Of a stretch of DNA of 64,000 nt, positions 52,873 through 61,689 are shown one piece after another. Every line of letters begins with the position of its first letter. Position 1 is the stretch's first letter. The notes beneath the pieces are model-generated. The model made no database searches, was not told the DNA's origin, and worked only from the letters and a program-made list of their open reading frames with translations. This DNA comes from CAZDXJ01 sp050303615 (lineage in GTDB: Bacteria; Pseudomonadota; Gammaproteobacteria; Methylococcales; Methylomonadaceae). The position numbers were made by a program, and so were the translations under genes. The DNA is taken from positions 58,815 through 122,814 of the forward strand of contig JBNLCC010000074.1 in NCBI GenBank assembly GCA_050303615.1. The letters are read 5' to 3'.

Positions 52873-53787
52873 ATGAGCAAATTATTATATAAGCGTCGTT
52901 TTCTTCTCTCGTTCATATTTTATAGCCTGACTGCCTGCACCTCTTCTTCATTACTATTGGTGAATACGCTTGCCGCTTTTGACGACTATCAGGTCTACGA
53001 AAATTTAGTCTACGGAAAAAACGAACTCAACCGACTTGACATATATACCCCGCGAGATCAAGCGGTCGATCGGGCAACCAAATTGCCCGTCGTAATTTTT
53101 TTCTATGGCGGTTGCTGGGGCGGATGTCAGACCTGGAATAAGGAAAACTATGCTTTTGTTGCTCAGGCATTGACTTCACAAGGCTATATTAGCGTATTGA
53201 CCGATTACCGGCGTTATCCGCAAGTCACCTTCCCGGCCATTATCGATGATGCCAGACGATCCGTGGAATGGGTGAAAGCAAATATTAGGCATTTCGGAGG
53301 AGATCCTGACAAAATGTTTCTGATGGGTCATTCTGCCGGAGCACATTTGGCGGCCATGCTGTCAGTAAACGAATCTTATTTGCAGCCGCAAACCTTTAAA
53401 AGCATTAAAGGTTTTATCGGTCTCGCCGGACCCTATGACTTTCTACCGTTTACCGAACCCTATCAAAAACAAGTGTTCGGACCCGAAAAAAATTATCCCG
53501 CCTCCCAGCCGATCAATTTTGTGAACGGCAATGAACCGCCGATGTTACTGCTCTACGGTAACCGGGATGAAACGGTCAAACCGCACAATATAAAAAGCTT
53601 GGCTGATAAAGTACGGAATTACGGACGGCTGGCGGAAACACGTTATTACGACGATATCGATCACACCTTCCTGCTAGGCGCACTGTCAATACCCTATCAA
53701 CAAAATGAACCGGTACTGGGTGACATTGTCCATTTTTTAAATCAACAGCGGGATTTTCAATATTCAGTTGCGAAACATGCTAAATGA
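52873..53787 (+). CDS. Alpha/beta hydrolase (esterase) lipoprotein
   Basis: The product has 304 residues from the ATG 52873 (a TTG 15 bases upstream is less likely). A signal with a lipobox-like SLTAC lies at about residue 22. The catalytic core is clear: oxyanion region FFYGGCWGG, nucleophile GHSAGAH, acid in GNRDETVKP, and His in IDHTF. This is the carboxylesterase/BD-FAE-like group that deacylates small esters in the periplasm or at the membrane. The downstream phosphatidyltransferase and glycosyltransferase genes suggest a lipid context, though the 90-base gap leaves co-transcription unproven. Confidence 0.85.
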   Translation: MSKLLYKRRFLLSFIFYSLTACTSSSLLLVNTLAAFDDYQVYENLVYGKNELNRLDIYTPRDQAVDRATKLPVVIFFYGGCWGGCQTWNKENYAFVAQALTSQGYISVLTDYRRYPQVTFPAIIDDARRSVEWVKANIRHFGGDPDKMFLMGHSAGAHLAAMLSVNESYLQPQTFKSIKGFIGLAGPYDFLPFTEPYQKQVFGPEKNYPASQPINFVNGNEPPMLLLYGNRDETVKPHNIKSLADKVRNYGRLAETRYYDDIDHTFLLGALSIPYQQNEPVLGDIVHFLNQQRDFQYSVAKHAK

Positions 53788-53880
53788 ATGTTAATAATAG
53801 GCTTGTCGGTGGAATTAGACCTTGGAGCATTTATATGGTATTCGTAAAACCAGCGGTTTGTTGCACGCATTACCTTCCTC

Positions 53881-54480
53881 ATGAATATTTGCCCTACTCA
53901 GTTTCTTGAAAAATTGACCCTACCCAATCTGTTAACGGGTTTTCGCTTTATTGCCGCTCCCTTTTTATTAGGGTTGGCCTGGAACGGCCATGGTGTGGCT
54001 TTTCTGTCACTGCTGGCGGTATCATTTCTGACCGATGTGCTCGATGGGTTCGCGGCGCGCCTCACCGGGCAAACCAGCTGCTTCGGCGCCCGGCTGGACA
54101 GCGGAGCCGATTTAATTACCTATCTGTGCTTTGCCTTCGGCAGTTGGTGGCTGTGGCGGGATATCGTGCACCGGGAGGATATCTACGTTTATATTATCAC
54201 CGCTTGTTACCTGCTGCCGGTCGCCGTCGGAGTGGTTAAATTCAACTCATACGCCATTTACCACACACGCACGGCCAAATTGGCCGCCGTCTGCATAATA
54301 CCGGCCGCCTATTGCCTGTTTCTTGGCGGCCCGGCCTGGCCGTTCCGGGTTGCTGTTTTCATCTATGTGGCCGCCGCCATCGAAGAAATCGTCATTACGC
54401 TGCTATTGCCCAAACCACAATTAGATGTGCGTTCTCTCTTTGAGGTTCTACAACATCGCAACAAACACCTTAACCGGTAA
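53881..54480 (+). CDS. CDP-alcohol phosphatidyltransferase
   Basis: The 199-residue inner-membrane enzyme has the full family signature D-x2-DG-x2-AR-x8-G-x3-D-x3-D, seen as DVLDGFAARLT...GARLDSGAD at about 59-85. About five or six membrane helices follow. It transfers a phosphatidyl group from CDP-diacylglycerol to an alcohol such as glycerol-phosphate, inositol-phosphate or serine; the acceptor cannot be told from the sequence. The glycosyltransferase gene starts 40 bases downstream, suggesting joint synthesis of a glycosylated lipid. Confidence 0.88.
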   Translation: MNICPTQFLEKLTLPNLLTGFRFIAAPFLLGLAWNGHGVAFLSLLAVSFLTDVLDGFAARLTGQTSCFGARLDSGADLITYLCFAFGSWWLWRDIVHREDIYVYIITACYLLPVAVGVVKFNSYAIYHTRTAKLAAVCIIPAAYCLFLGGPAWPFRVAVFIYVAAAIEEIVITLLLPKPQLDVRSLFEVLQHRNKHLNR

Positions 54481-54520
54481 TGACGGAAATACCCCGCTTT
54501 CGCCTCCATAAGTTTCATCC

Positions 54521-55681
54521 ATGAACACCACCTCCCGTAAACTGCGCGTTGCCCTGGTTAGCAACAACTACACGCCTTATTGCGGAGGCGTGGTCAGCTC
54601 AATCAACGCCCAGGCCGCGGCGTTACGCAAAGACGGCCATACAGTGCGGGTAATTACCCTTGATTTCTTGGGTAACCGACATGACGATCCCAACTATGTC
54701 ATCCGGATCGCCACCCCGGTTAAATTCAAACATCGACAGAATCATTACGCGGTTCCCTGGTTCATGGTCACACAATTAAAACGCGCCTTCGAAGCAATCG
54801 AAGCGGATATTGTCCACGTGCATCACCCTTTTCTGCTTGGCGTTACTGCTGTCAGAGCGGCCCGCCTGCTGAAAATGCCTACCCTGTTTACTTACCACAC
54901 TCTTTATGAGGCCTATGCGCATTACGTTCCGTTGCCGGAAAACACAGCAAAACGATTGATAACGCGGCTGGTAAAATCATTTTGCAATTCAGTGGACGGA
55001 ATTATCGTACCGAGTACTTGTATGGAACAAAATCTGCGCGCACAGTCCGTCACAACGGATTGCTTTTGTATTCCCAGTCCGCTGCAAAGATCCTTCCTGG
55101 ATATCCCGCCTACGGTAAAGAGACGCGCCAAGCTCGAACGTTTTCAATTATTGACCGTGGTGCGTTTCACAAAAGAAAAAAATGTGCCTTTTGTTTTAGA
55201 GGTATTTAAAGATCTGGATGATCGGTTTTACCTTACACTGGTCGGCTATGGTGCAGAATATGAAAACTTACGCGCTTATGCCTATGAACATTTGCAGCTC
55301 TCCCCCGAGCGTCTACGGTTTGTCTTGAAACCGCCGCGAGATCAGCTGCTCGCGCATTACAAAAATGCAGACCTGTTCTTATTCCCTTCAACAAGCGACA
55401 CCCAGGGATTGGTGCTTGCCGAAGCCATGGCCTGTTCAACACCGGTTATTGCTCTGCCTGGTCCCGGACAAAACGACATCGTTCGCAACGGTAAAAACGG
55501 TTTTATCGTTAAATCAAAACAGGAAATGCTCAATAGAATTGTAGAATCAGCTGAACGAACCGGACAATTCACTTGCATGCAAAAAGCCGCCTGGCTTACA
55601 GCGAAAAACTACTCGCCGGATCAATACCTTGAACAGCTTTTGGACGTGTACAATCAATTTAGCGCCAATTCGAGATCATAG
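54521..55681 (+). CDS. Family 4 glycosyltransferase
   Basis: The 386-residue protein has the GT-B fold of GT4 enzymes. The N-terminal Rossmann domain opens VALVSNNYTPYCGGVVSSINAQAAALRKDGH and contains the acceptor-side VHVHHPFLLG. The C-terminal donor domain has TVVRFTKEKN, LVGYGAEYENL and the nucleotide-sugar site FPSTSDTQGLVLAEAMACSTPVIA, where the usual first Glu of the E-x7-E motif is Asp. The layout resembles bacterial diacylglycerol glucosyltransferases, in keeping with the phosphatidyltransferase upstream. The donor sugar is unknown. Confidence 0.87.
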   Translation: MNTTSRKLRVALVSNNYTPYCGGVVSSINAQAAALRKDGHTVRVITLDFLGNRHDDPNYVIRIATPVKFKHRQNHYAVPWFMVTQLKRAFEAIEADIVHVHHPFLLGVTAVRAARLLKMPTLFTYHTLYEAYAHYVPLPENTAKRLITRLVKSFCNSVDGIIVPSTCMEQNLRAQSVTTDCFCIPSPLQRSFLDIPPTVKRRAKLERFQLLTVVRFTKEKNVPFVLEVFKDLDDRFYLTLVGYGAEYENLRAYAYEHLQLSPERLRFVLKPPRDQLLAHYKNADLFLFPSTSDTQGLVLAEAMACSTPVIALPGPGQNDIVRNGKNGFIVKSKQEMLNRIVESAERTGQFTCMQKAAWLTAKNYSPDQYLEQLLDVYNQFSANSRS

Positions 55682-55795
55682 CATCGGCTGATTTGACATA
55701 TATACGTTCATCAACGTAAGATTGGTTGCTCGCCAGTGCGTGTTGCTTCGGGCCAATTGATACATTTCCGCCGCCGGTCGCCGGTCATATCGCGA

Positions 55796-56989
55796 TCAAT
55801 CCGTTAGCCTTCCTTTTAAATCCTCGCCGCTAAACGGACCGGATTCACCAATTAGTTCGCGGGCTGCATCCACCTTGCCCCATACATTCCATAACAGCAC
55901 ACCCCGAACCCGCCTCTCCTGTAAGTAATAAACGACTCCTTTTTTATAGGGTTCGACCCAATCCGCCACCGTCTCCAAGCGGGAATCCGTACGGCCGACG
56001 GCTTCATAGCCAAGCTCAAACAAATCGGAATAAAAATAAGGAAGATGAACATAGGAAACGGCTTCACCCGCCATATTGCGGCCGGCGATGTCTCCCATCG
56101 TCAGTGCGTTGTCTTCATGCTCCACACGCATGCGGGTAGCTAAACTTGGATTGTAGAAGTTGGCCACGTCACCGGCAGCATAGATATCGGAGTTCCCGGT
56201 GCGTAGCATTTCATCCACGACAATCCCGTTATCCATGGTCAATCCCGCCTGTTCGGCAAATTCGGTATTGGGGCGAATCCCTATCCCGGCAACCACGGCA
56301 TCCACCTCGATGCTACGTTCTTCCGATCCGTCCGCGTTTCGAACCTGTAATACCAGCGCTTCCCGCCATCGGTTCAATCCTGTAACGGATTGTCCGGATA
56401 ATATTTCGACCCCCTTGGATTGGTAGTATTCGTTGAGGAACTGATTCAGATCGTGGGGAAACAACCGCGCCCCGACACCCTCCTCGGGAAAAGCCATAAC
56501 AACCTTTTTGCCGTTCATAGCCAGCGCCGCTGCGATTTCAGAGCCGATAAAACCGCCTCCGATCACGGCAAAACGCTGCTTCTCCGTGGTAAGCGCGCGA
56601 AGTTGCAGATAATCGTCGAGATTGCGGAAATAAATAATATCCGTGCCGCCGAATGGCAGATGCACCGCAGTTCCGCCCATCGCCAACAGGAGCTTGTCAT
56701 AATGATAGACGGTTCCACTGTCATCAATGACTTTTTTGTCGGCGGGGGAAAGTGTTTGAACGGTACGTCCTAAATGCAATGTGGCATCCAGTTTTTCGGT
56801 TTGGCACCAAATTTTTTCCATCGGCTTTCCTTGCCATAGCCCTTTGGAAAGGGGAGGACGTTTGTAAGGCGGATGTGATTCCGCACTGATCATACCGACG
56901 GTGCCCGTCGAATCCACGCTCCGTATGCCGTTGACTGCTGCGTGAGCCGTCATCCCACCTCCAACAATAAGATATTGATAACTCAACAT
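55796..56989 (-). CDS. FAD-dependent ferredoxin/rubredoxin reductase family protein
   Basis: This 397-residue pyridine nucleotide-disulfide oxidoreductase has an N-terminal FAD loop, YLIVGGGMTAHAAVNGI, the PPYKRPPLSKGLW block, an NAD-binding loop (FAVIGGGFIGSEIAAAL), and the second FAD motif SDIYAAGDVANFYN. The C-terminal region resembles ferredoxin and rubredoxin reductases of oxygenase systems. No redox-active disulfide CxxxxC is present, which supports an electron-transfer role. The nearest redox partner candidate is the Bfd-like protein at 57405. Confidence 0.88.
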   Translation of the reverse strand: MLSYQYLIVGGGMTAHAAVNGIRSVDSTGTVGMISAESHPPYKRPPLSKGLWQGKPMEKIWCQTEKLDATLHLGRTVQTLSPADKKVIDDSGTVYHYDKLLLAMGGTAVHLPFGGTDIIYFRNLDDYLQLRALTTEKQRFAVIGGGFIGSEIAAALAMNGKKVVMAFPEEGVGARLFPHDLNQFLNEYYQSKGVEILSGQSVTGLNRWREALVLQVRNADGSEERSIEVDAVVAGIGIRPNTEFAEQAGLTMDNGIVVDEMLRTGNSDIYAAGDVANFYNPSLATRMRVEHEDNALTMGDIAGRNMAGEAVSYVHLPYFYSDLFELGYEAVGRTDSRLETVADWVEPYKKGVVYYLQERRVRGVLLWNVWGKVDAARELIGESGPFSGEDLKGRLTD

Positions 56990-57132
56990 TTCACACCCCC
57001 TTTACAAAATAAGTGCTGGCAATAGCGCCACGACGTGTTCTCTTGCAAATAAGACAAGCGGATGATTTTCAGGTTCCGGATTATTCTAATGGACGTCGGA
57101 ACTTACCTGGTTATTGCACTCCGCAAAGGACT

Positions 57133-57312
57133 ATGAGCGAAGAAGCAATTTGCACGCACCGTGCCGGCCGCCCATCTTAACGTGTTGGCACACCGGTAAG
57201 CGTGGCCGATATGATTCGAATGTTAATCGACCTTTATCCGGTCTGCGAAACCAGCCATGTCGACGCCGTACATTTGGATGGAAACGAACATGCTGTGCCG
57301 GCAGCGGCGTAA
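57133..57312 (+). pseudogene. Possible short decayed gene
   Basis: An ATG with AAGGA four bases upstream opens a frame of 60 codons with a single in-frame TAA at codon 16. After it the frame reads RVGTPVSVADMIRMLIDLYP and ends VPAAA. The composition is protein-like, but I recognise no family. The remaining sequence of the 56990-57404 gap shows nothing else. Confidence 0.25.
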
Positions 57313-57404
57313 ATGGCGGTATAGTGGATAATGTTAGAAATGACTACCGGGCTATCGAAAACTCTGCCTGATTTCCCGGGAAACCGGTAAAATGCGGATT
57401 GAAT

Positions 57405-57620
57405 TCATTCCGAACCGGCGAGCAAACGGCGAATTTCCGTTTCGCAGCCGCCGCAACCGGAACATGCGCCGGTGATTCTTGAGATTCTCTCGAAACTGTC
57501 AATGCCCTGCTCGATCAATTGCCTGATTTGACTCGCAGTAGTACCGCTACAACAGCACAATCTATCGTTTTTCTCACTTGATTCAATTCTATTGGGATAA
57601 TAACCAGACATCGGCGACAT
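57405..57620 (-). CDS. Bfd-like [2Fe-2S] protein
   Basis: The product has about 71 residues with the bacterioferritin-associated ferredoxin fold: CCCSGTTASQIRQLIEQG followed by GACSGCGGCETEIRRLL. Cluster ligands are expected from a C-x-C pair and a C-x2-C pair, as in Bfd and the NirB central domain. In Bfd it delivers electrons to release iron from bacterioferritin; no bfr gene is in the window. The start is uncertain: an in-frame TTG (57650) and ATG codons (57620, 57611) are possible, none with a strong ribosome binding site. Confidence 0.82.
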   Translation of the reverse strand: MSPMSGYYPNRIESSEKNDRLCCCSGTTASQIRQLIEQGIDSFERISRITGACSGCGGCETEIRRLLAGSE

Positions 57621-57714
57621 AAAAACGGGTGGATTTAACTTGTATTGCAACGTGATTATTGGTTAGTATCGGATCATAACATACTTTGAAAAAGACAAAC
57701 TGACAGAGACCGAC

Positions 57715-58560
57715 ATGGCTAAAACAAACGTAATAATAAAAAGTTTAGCGATCTGCTGTTGCATCATATTATCCGGTTGTGGGGAGGAACACGTTGACCA
57801 ATCTACTGCCACCTCGCCGCAGCCCCAACCCGAAGAACGCTCGGACAATAACGCCGTTTCGCCCGCTATCCACCTCAGTGAAGCATTAGTCGGTATCAAC
57901 GAAGGCAAGCTTGAAATCCATGCCTCACTGGACGGTGTCGAAAATAATCGAACCAAAATGATTCGTTTTGCGAAAATTGCCGAATCACAACCGATTACAA
58001 TCCTACAAAGTTCCGTCTATATACAGACGGCTATCAATAATCAGGCAAAACTCTCGGCTCAATTGCAATTGGTCTACAAACCCCATGGGGATGTCGATGA
58101 CGCCACGGATATCACAATCGTGAGCGATGAAATCACCGATCAGGGCAGCGGTTTTCATTGGCACGCCAAAATAACCGGCTGTAAAAACAGTGATTGTTCT
58201 GAAACCGAAGAAACCCTAATTCCGACAAAAGGGCAAATACCCGAATCCGAAAATATGAACACAAGGGAGGTGCACGAACTTTCAATTATCTGGGATGAAG
58301 ATAAATTTCAATTTCTTTTTTCCCTTGACGATATAGAAACCCGCATCGACATGCAGCCCTATGTCGCAAAATCACAATTTGACCCGAGAAATTTCAGCTA
58401 CGCCGCGTTAACGGCCGAAGTCAGCAATGTTGAAAGCGAATCGGAAAGCGGAAGAATTGTGGTTCGTTTCGGTGATGTATTTGTCAATGGCCATTTATAT
58501 GATGATTTTAACAGCGATTCAATCAATCCCGACAAATGGATTACCGGCCAGATTAAATAA
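57715..58560 (+). CDS. Lipoprotein of unknown function
   Basis: The 281-residue protein has a lipoprotein signal (SLAICCCIILSGC, lipobox LSGC, Cys at about 22) and an acidic Ser/Pro/Gln linker. A mainly beta-strand domain follows, with a C-terminal block FGDVFVNGHLYDDFNSDSINPDKW. The 'DDFN...I.P.KW' ending is reminiscent of concanavalin-like carbohydrate-binding domains, but I cannot name a family. A Cys pair in TGCKNSDC could form a disulfide. It is the first of three exported proteins in a row on the plus strand. Confidence 0.7.
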   Translation: MAKTNVIIKSLAICCCIILSGCGEEHVDQSTATSPQPQPEERSDNNAVSPAIHLSEALVGINEGKLEIHASLDGVENNRTKMIRFAKIAESQPITILQSSVYIQTAINNQAKLSAQLQLVYKPHGDVDDATDITIVSDEITDQGSGFHWHAKITGCKNSDCSETEETLIPTKGQIPESENMNTREVHELSIIWDEDKFQFLFSLDDIETRIDMQPYVAKSQFDPRNFSYAALTAEVSNVESESESGRIVVRFGDVFVNGHLYDDFNSDSINPDKWITGQIK

Positions 58561-58812
58561 AACCCGGTTGCAATTCATATCTTGTGCCAAACAAAACTCA
58601 TAGATTTTCAACACCTCAGGTTCAACAATGTCATGCTATTAAGACGGCAGCGATTGGGTTCTTACCGGATCGGTTGTTGCATACCATTCGGTAGTTCCCC
58701 GAAAATAATATTGATTTGACAACCTGCGGAATTTAATAGAAAAAATAGTTTATTTGTCTCTATTATGCCGCTGATTACTAAGTTTTTAATAATGTGATCC
58801 AGTTCGCAATAT

Positions 58813-58856
58813 ATAAACGACAAGCATACTATTATGCTTGTCGTTTATCTTTTTTT
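58813..58856 (+). terminator. Strong intrinsic terminator just before a start codon
   Basis: A perfect 16-bp stem (58813-58828 and 58833-58848) with a 4-base loop is followed by a run of seven T (58850-58856). This is a textbook intrinsic terminator, but it ends only 16 bases before the ATG of the next gene and 5 bases before that gene's ribosome binding site (GCGAGG at 58861-58866). It therefore lies in the 5' leader of the gene at 58873 and could act as an attenuator. The 250 bases upstream of it contain no gene. Confidence 0.75.
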
Positions 58857-58872
58857 AAAGGCGAGGTTTCTC

Positions 58873-59751
58873 ATGAAAAGAACAATTCAAAAAATCTGTT
58901 TAGCCTTTTCCATGGTGTTTTTTTCCGCCCATGCTGCCGAGGCCAGCAGTCACCGTTCAGTTTGGCTTTATCACTTCTCGATAATGGATAATCTATTGAC
59001 TATAGAGGAGTTAAATGCTCTAAATATTAATCAGGTTTACTTGGCGGTAAGCGCAAAACAACTACTTCCCAGTGGTGAAAATGCTTCCGAGGAATATACC
59101 AACAAACTAATCGATTTTGTAACATTGGCGACACAGAATGGAATTTCAGTACATGCCATGACCTTAATGGATAAAAAGTTTTCCTTATCAGAAAACCATG
59201 TACGTGCTGTTGAGATGGTTAGCTGGATTGTTGACTTTAACAATATGCTGGCTACCGATTATCCATTATCCGGTATCCACATTGATACCGAACCGCATAC
59301 ACTCAATGAATGGAAAAGCGCAAAAAAGACCAATGACTGGGATACAGTTGAAAGTATCATGGCTCAGTATGTCGATTTATTAGCGCTTTTGGACCCGGTC
59401 ATACATGGTAACTCTCAATTAATTTTTTCCGCCGCTATCCATTGGAAATATAACGAATGGGCCGAGCAAGGCCGATTACCGTCGGGTGATACCGCTTTGC
59501 TCGCTCAATATTTGGATGTTGCCGTACCGATGGTTTACCAAACCGATTCATTGCGTTTAATTCACCGTCGATCAGCCGATGAAATCGAGGAAATACCGAC
59601 TGTTGTTGGCATCGATGCCACAAGTTTTGACACTTATGCCAATCTGATATCAATTCAAAATGAATTGGATGAAAAAAATAGGCGTTCTGCGCATTATTTA
59701 GGAACATCCGTGCACTCCTTTAGCTCATTGAGCGCGCTGAATATGCAGTAA
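58873..59751 (+). CDS. Exported TIM-barrel-like protein, unknown function
   Basis: The product has 292 residues from the ATG 58873 and a signal peptide (TIQKICLAFSMVFFSAHAAEA). The mature part begins HRSVWLYHFSIMDN. Later strand-like segments, INQVYLAVSA, GISVHAMTLMD, YPLSGIHIDTEPHTLNEW, QLIFSAAIHW and LDVAVPMVYQTDS, follow the order of a beta/alpha barrel. The IDTEPH segment places Asp and Glu at a strand end, as in glycoside-hydrolase-like (GHL) families. Substrate and role are unknown. The leader hairpin suggests regulated expression. Confidence 0.68.
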   Translation: MKRTIQKICLAFSMVFFSAHAAEASSHRSVWLYHFSIMDNLLTIEELNALNINQVYLAVSAKQLLPSGENASEEYTNKLIDFVTLATQNGISVHAMTLMDKKFSLSENHVRAVEMVSWIVDFNNMLATDYPLSGIHIDTEPHTLNEWKSAKKTNDWDTVESIMAQYVDLLALLDPVIHGNSQLIFSAAIHWKYNEWAEQGRLPSGDTALLAQYLDVAVPMVYQTDSLRLIHRRSADEIEEIPTVVGIDATSFDTYANLISIQNELDEKNRRSAHYLGTSVHSFSSLSALNMQ

Positions 59752-59935
59752 ACAATATCCTACCGGTAAAAAGTGCGGAGTTATTCCATGCAGTAAAGCA
59801 GGTTCACTACAAACCACTTTCCGACTTTTAGGGGATCGTTATAATTTATCGGCGTCAACAAAAACGACGGTTATTCTGTTCCTCGACCGGAGCATTTTTC
59901 TATCCAACATGTTTTCGATGGAGAGAGACAATATC

Positions 59936-60487
59936 ATGAGTTTTTCATTCAATATTTCATTAATATTTACCGCTGTCATTTGCAGCACTTCGGTTCAAGC
60001 CCAGGAAGCCGAACAGCCGAAGGAGCCTGATAACGGTTTCACCTGGAGTATAAACAAACCGACCGAATTAATGTTTGTTCAGACAGCCACCGCGATGAAA
60101 TTCGACGGCAAGAAGCTCACCCTCACAGGGGTAGCGCCAGCGACGACGTTTTTTTCCGATCATCCTGACCGTTTCGTAGGCCACTTATCTACCTCGCAGT
60201 TCGTCAGCCTATGGAATCAAAATACAAAGCAATATGAAGCCGACCCGCCGAACGCATCACTAAGTGTGCTTGGTGAGACGAAACCACCGTCTGTGGTAGA
60301 ACTGAAAACCGTGGCGAAGGACGGCGATTCTCTTACCTACGAAGTACGAGTGCTCGAAGGTGAGATTCCAAAGGAGTCAGGCGCAGTAACGCTATTCATC
60401 GATCCGATTATGGCAGGCGGACCACATGGCGGACCTCGACCTGGACCCGGCCCCCCACCCCATTGCCGGACCTTGGCTCGGTTGTAA
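59936..60487 (+). CDS. Exported protein of unknown function with Gly/Pro/His tail
   Basis: The product has 183 residues from the ATG 59936, which is preceded by GGAGAGAGAC. A signal peptide ends near VQAQ. The core TLTGVAPATTFFSDHPDRFVGH followed by FVSLWNQ, ADPPNASLSVLG and YEVRVLEGEIP matches a widespread uncharacterised exported family that I know by this pattern (TL.GVAP.T..FSDRP.R..GH). The C terminus ends in a Gly/Pro/His-rich stretch (GGPHGGPRPGPGPPPH) that might bind metal. Nothing is seen in 59752-59935. Confidence 0.7.
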   Translation: MSFSFNISLIFTAVICSTSVQAQEAEQPKEPDNGFTWSINKPTELMFVQTATAMKFDGKKLTLTGVAPATTFFSDHPDRFVGHLSTSQFVSLWNQNTKQYEADPPNASLSVLGETKPPSVVELKTVAKDGDSLTYEVRVLEGEIPKESGAVTLFIDPIMAGGPHGGPRPGPGPPPHCRTLARL

Positions 60488-60641
60488 TATTAGCTTACTG
60501 AGTAGACGTCCCGTTTGTCTACCCCATCCCTAAGGAAGACAGTACGCACTGTACCTCTCAGAGTTTTAGCCACATCGACCCGAATCAAGAACGGGTGTTA
60601 CAAGGATAGTAACCTCCCGATGCTAACCGATTACTGCGCGT

Positions 60642-61685
60642 TTAGAGGATGAATAACTCATCCTCTTTATCTCTATCGGGAAATATGCCTTCCTGAAAGT
60701 TTTCCACGTGCTCGGCAACCTCCTGAACGTCTTCGAACCGACCGATGTGATATACGGCTCCGCCTTCATGAACCAGCGGTATTTCGCTGCGTCCGATTAT
60801 CAAACCGCTGTAAGGCGTTATAACTTCGATCTCGTTGCCGGAAACCGGATCACTGATAAAACCCAGTATTTCATTGCGTTTTACTTGACTGCCCAGCGGT
60901 TTGACCGTACGGAAAATGCCGCTTCCCGGCGCCCGGATCCATCGGCTGAAATGGGCGATATACGGTTCCCGGTAACCGCCCTTAGGTTTTTTTCTTTTCG
61001 GAAGCATTCCCAAATAACGCATAACGCCGACAATGCCGCGCACACCCGCCCGTATCGAAACCTCATCGAAACGCAAAGCCTCCCCTGCTTCATAAAGCAA
61101 CATCGGAATGCCCTGCTCTGCTGCCGCACCCCTCAATGATCCGTCTCTGAGATTGGCATTGATCAGCACCGGCACATCGAATGCCTTGGCCATTGCCAGC
61201 GTTTGATCGTCTTCCAGATCGGCTCTGATTTGCGGCAGGTTGCTGCGATGTATCGCGCCGGTATGTAAATCGATACCATGCGTACTGTTGGCGACAATTT
61301 GTTGCATAAACAGATCGGCAATGCGCGATGCCAATGAGCCTTTTTTGGAACCGGGAAAAGACCGGTTTAAATCACGCCGGTCCGGAAGATAGCGGGAATG
61401 ATGAATAATGCCGTAAACGTTAACTACCGGAATCGCGATAAGCGTTCCTCTTAAACGTTTTAACCCGGCTACTTTCAATAATCGGCGAATAATTTCAACA
61501 CCGTTCAGCTCATCGCCGTGAATGGCGGCACTGATGAACAAAGTCGGACCGTTTTTCTTTCCCTTGATGATATGCACCGGCATGGTCATCGGGGTATGGG
61601 TATATAACGGCGGCAGCGGCAGGTCAATGGTTACCCTACAGCCGGGAGAAACGGAGCGTCCATTGATTAGCAGTGCTTCGGCCAT
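60642..61685 (-). CDS. Succinylglutamate desuccinylase/aspartoacylase family protein
   Basis: The 347-residue zinc amidohydrolase of the AstE/AspA group shows metal and active-site motifs AAIHGDELNGVEII (HxxE), NRSFPGSK and GIDLHTGAIHR. It deacylates N-acyl amino acids or related amides in the cytoplasm. It starts four bases after the rimK stop, and AstE-like genes commonly follow rimK, so its true substrate may be a RimK product. The C-terminal 60 residues form a small beta domain (RNEILGFISDPVSGNEIEVITPYSG) like a lipoyl-type fold. A 9-bp hairpin covers the stop codon region. Confidence 0.88.
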   Translation of the reverse strand: MAEALLINGRSVSPGCRVTIDLPLPPLYTHTPMTMPVHIIKGKKNGPTLFISAAIHGDELNGVEIIRRLLKVAGLKRLRGTLIAIPVVNVYGIIHHSRYLPDRRDLNRSFPGSKKGSLASRIADLFMQQIVANSTHGIDLHTGAIHRSNLPQIRADLEDDQTLAMAKAFDVPVLINANLRDGSLRGAAAEQGIPMLLYEAGEALRFDEVSIRAGVRGIVGVMRYLGMLPKRKKPKGGYREPYIAHFSRWIRAPGSGIFRTVKPLGSQVKRNEILGFISDPVSGNEIEVITPYSGLIIGRSEIPLVHEGGAVYHIGRFEDVQEVAEHVENFQEGIFPDRDKEDELFIL

Positions 61686-61689
61686 ACAA

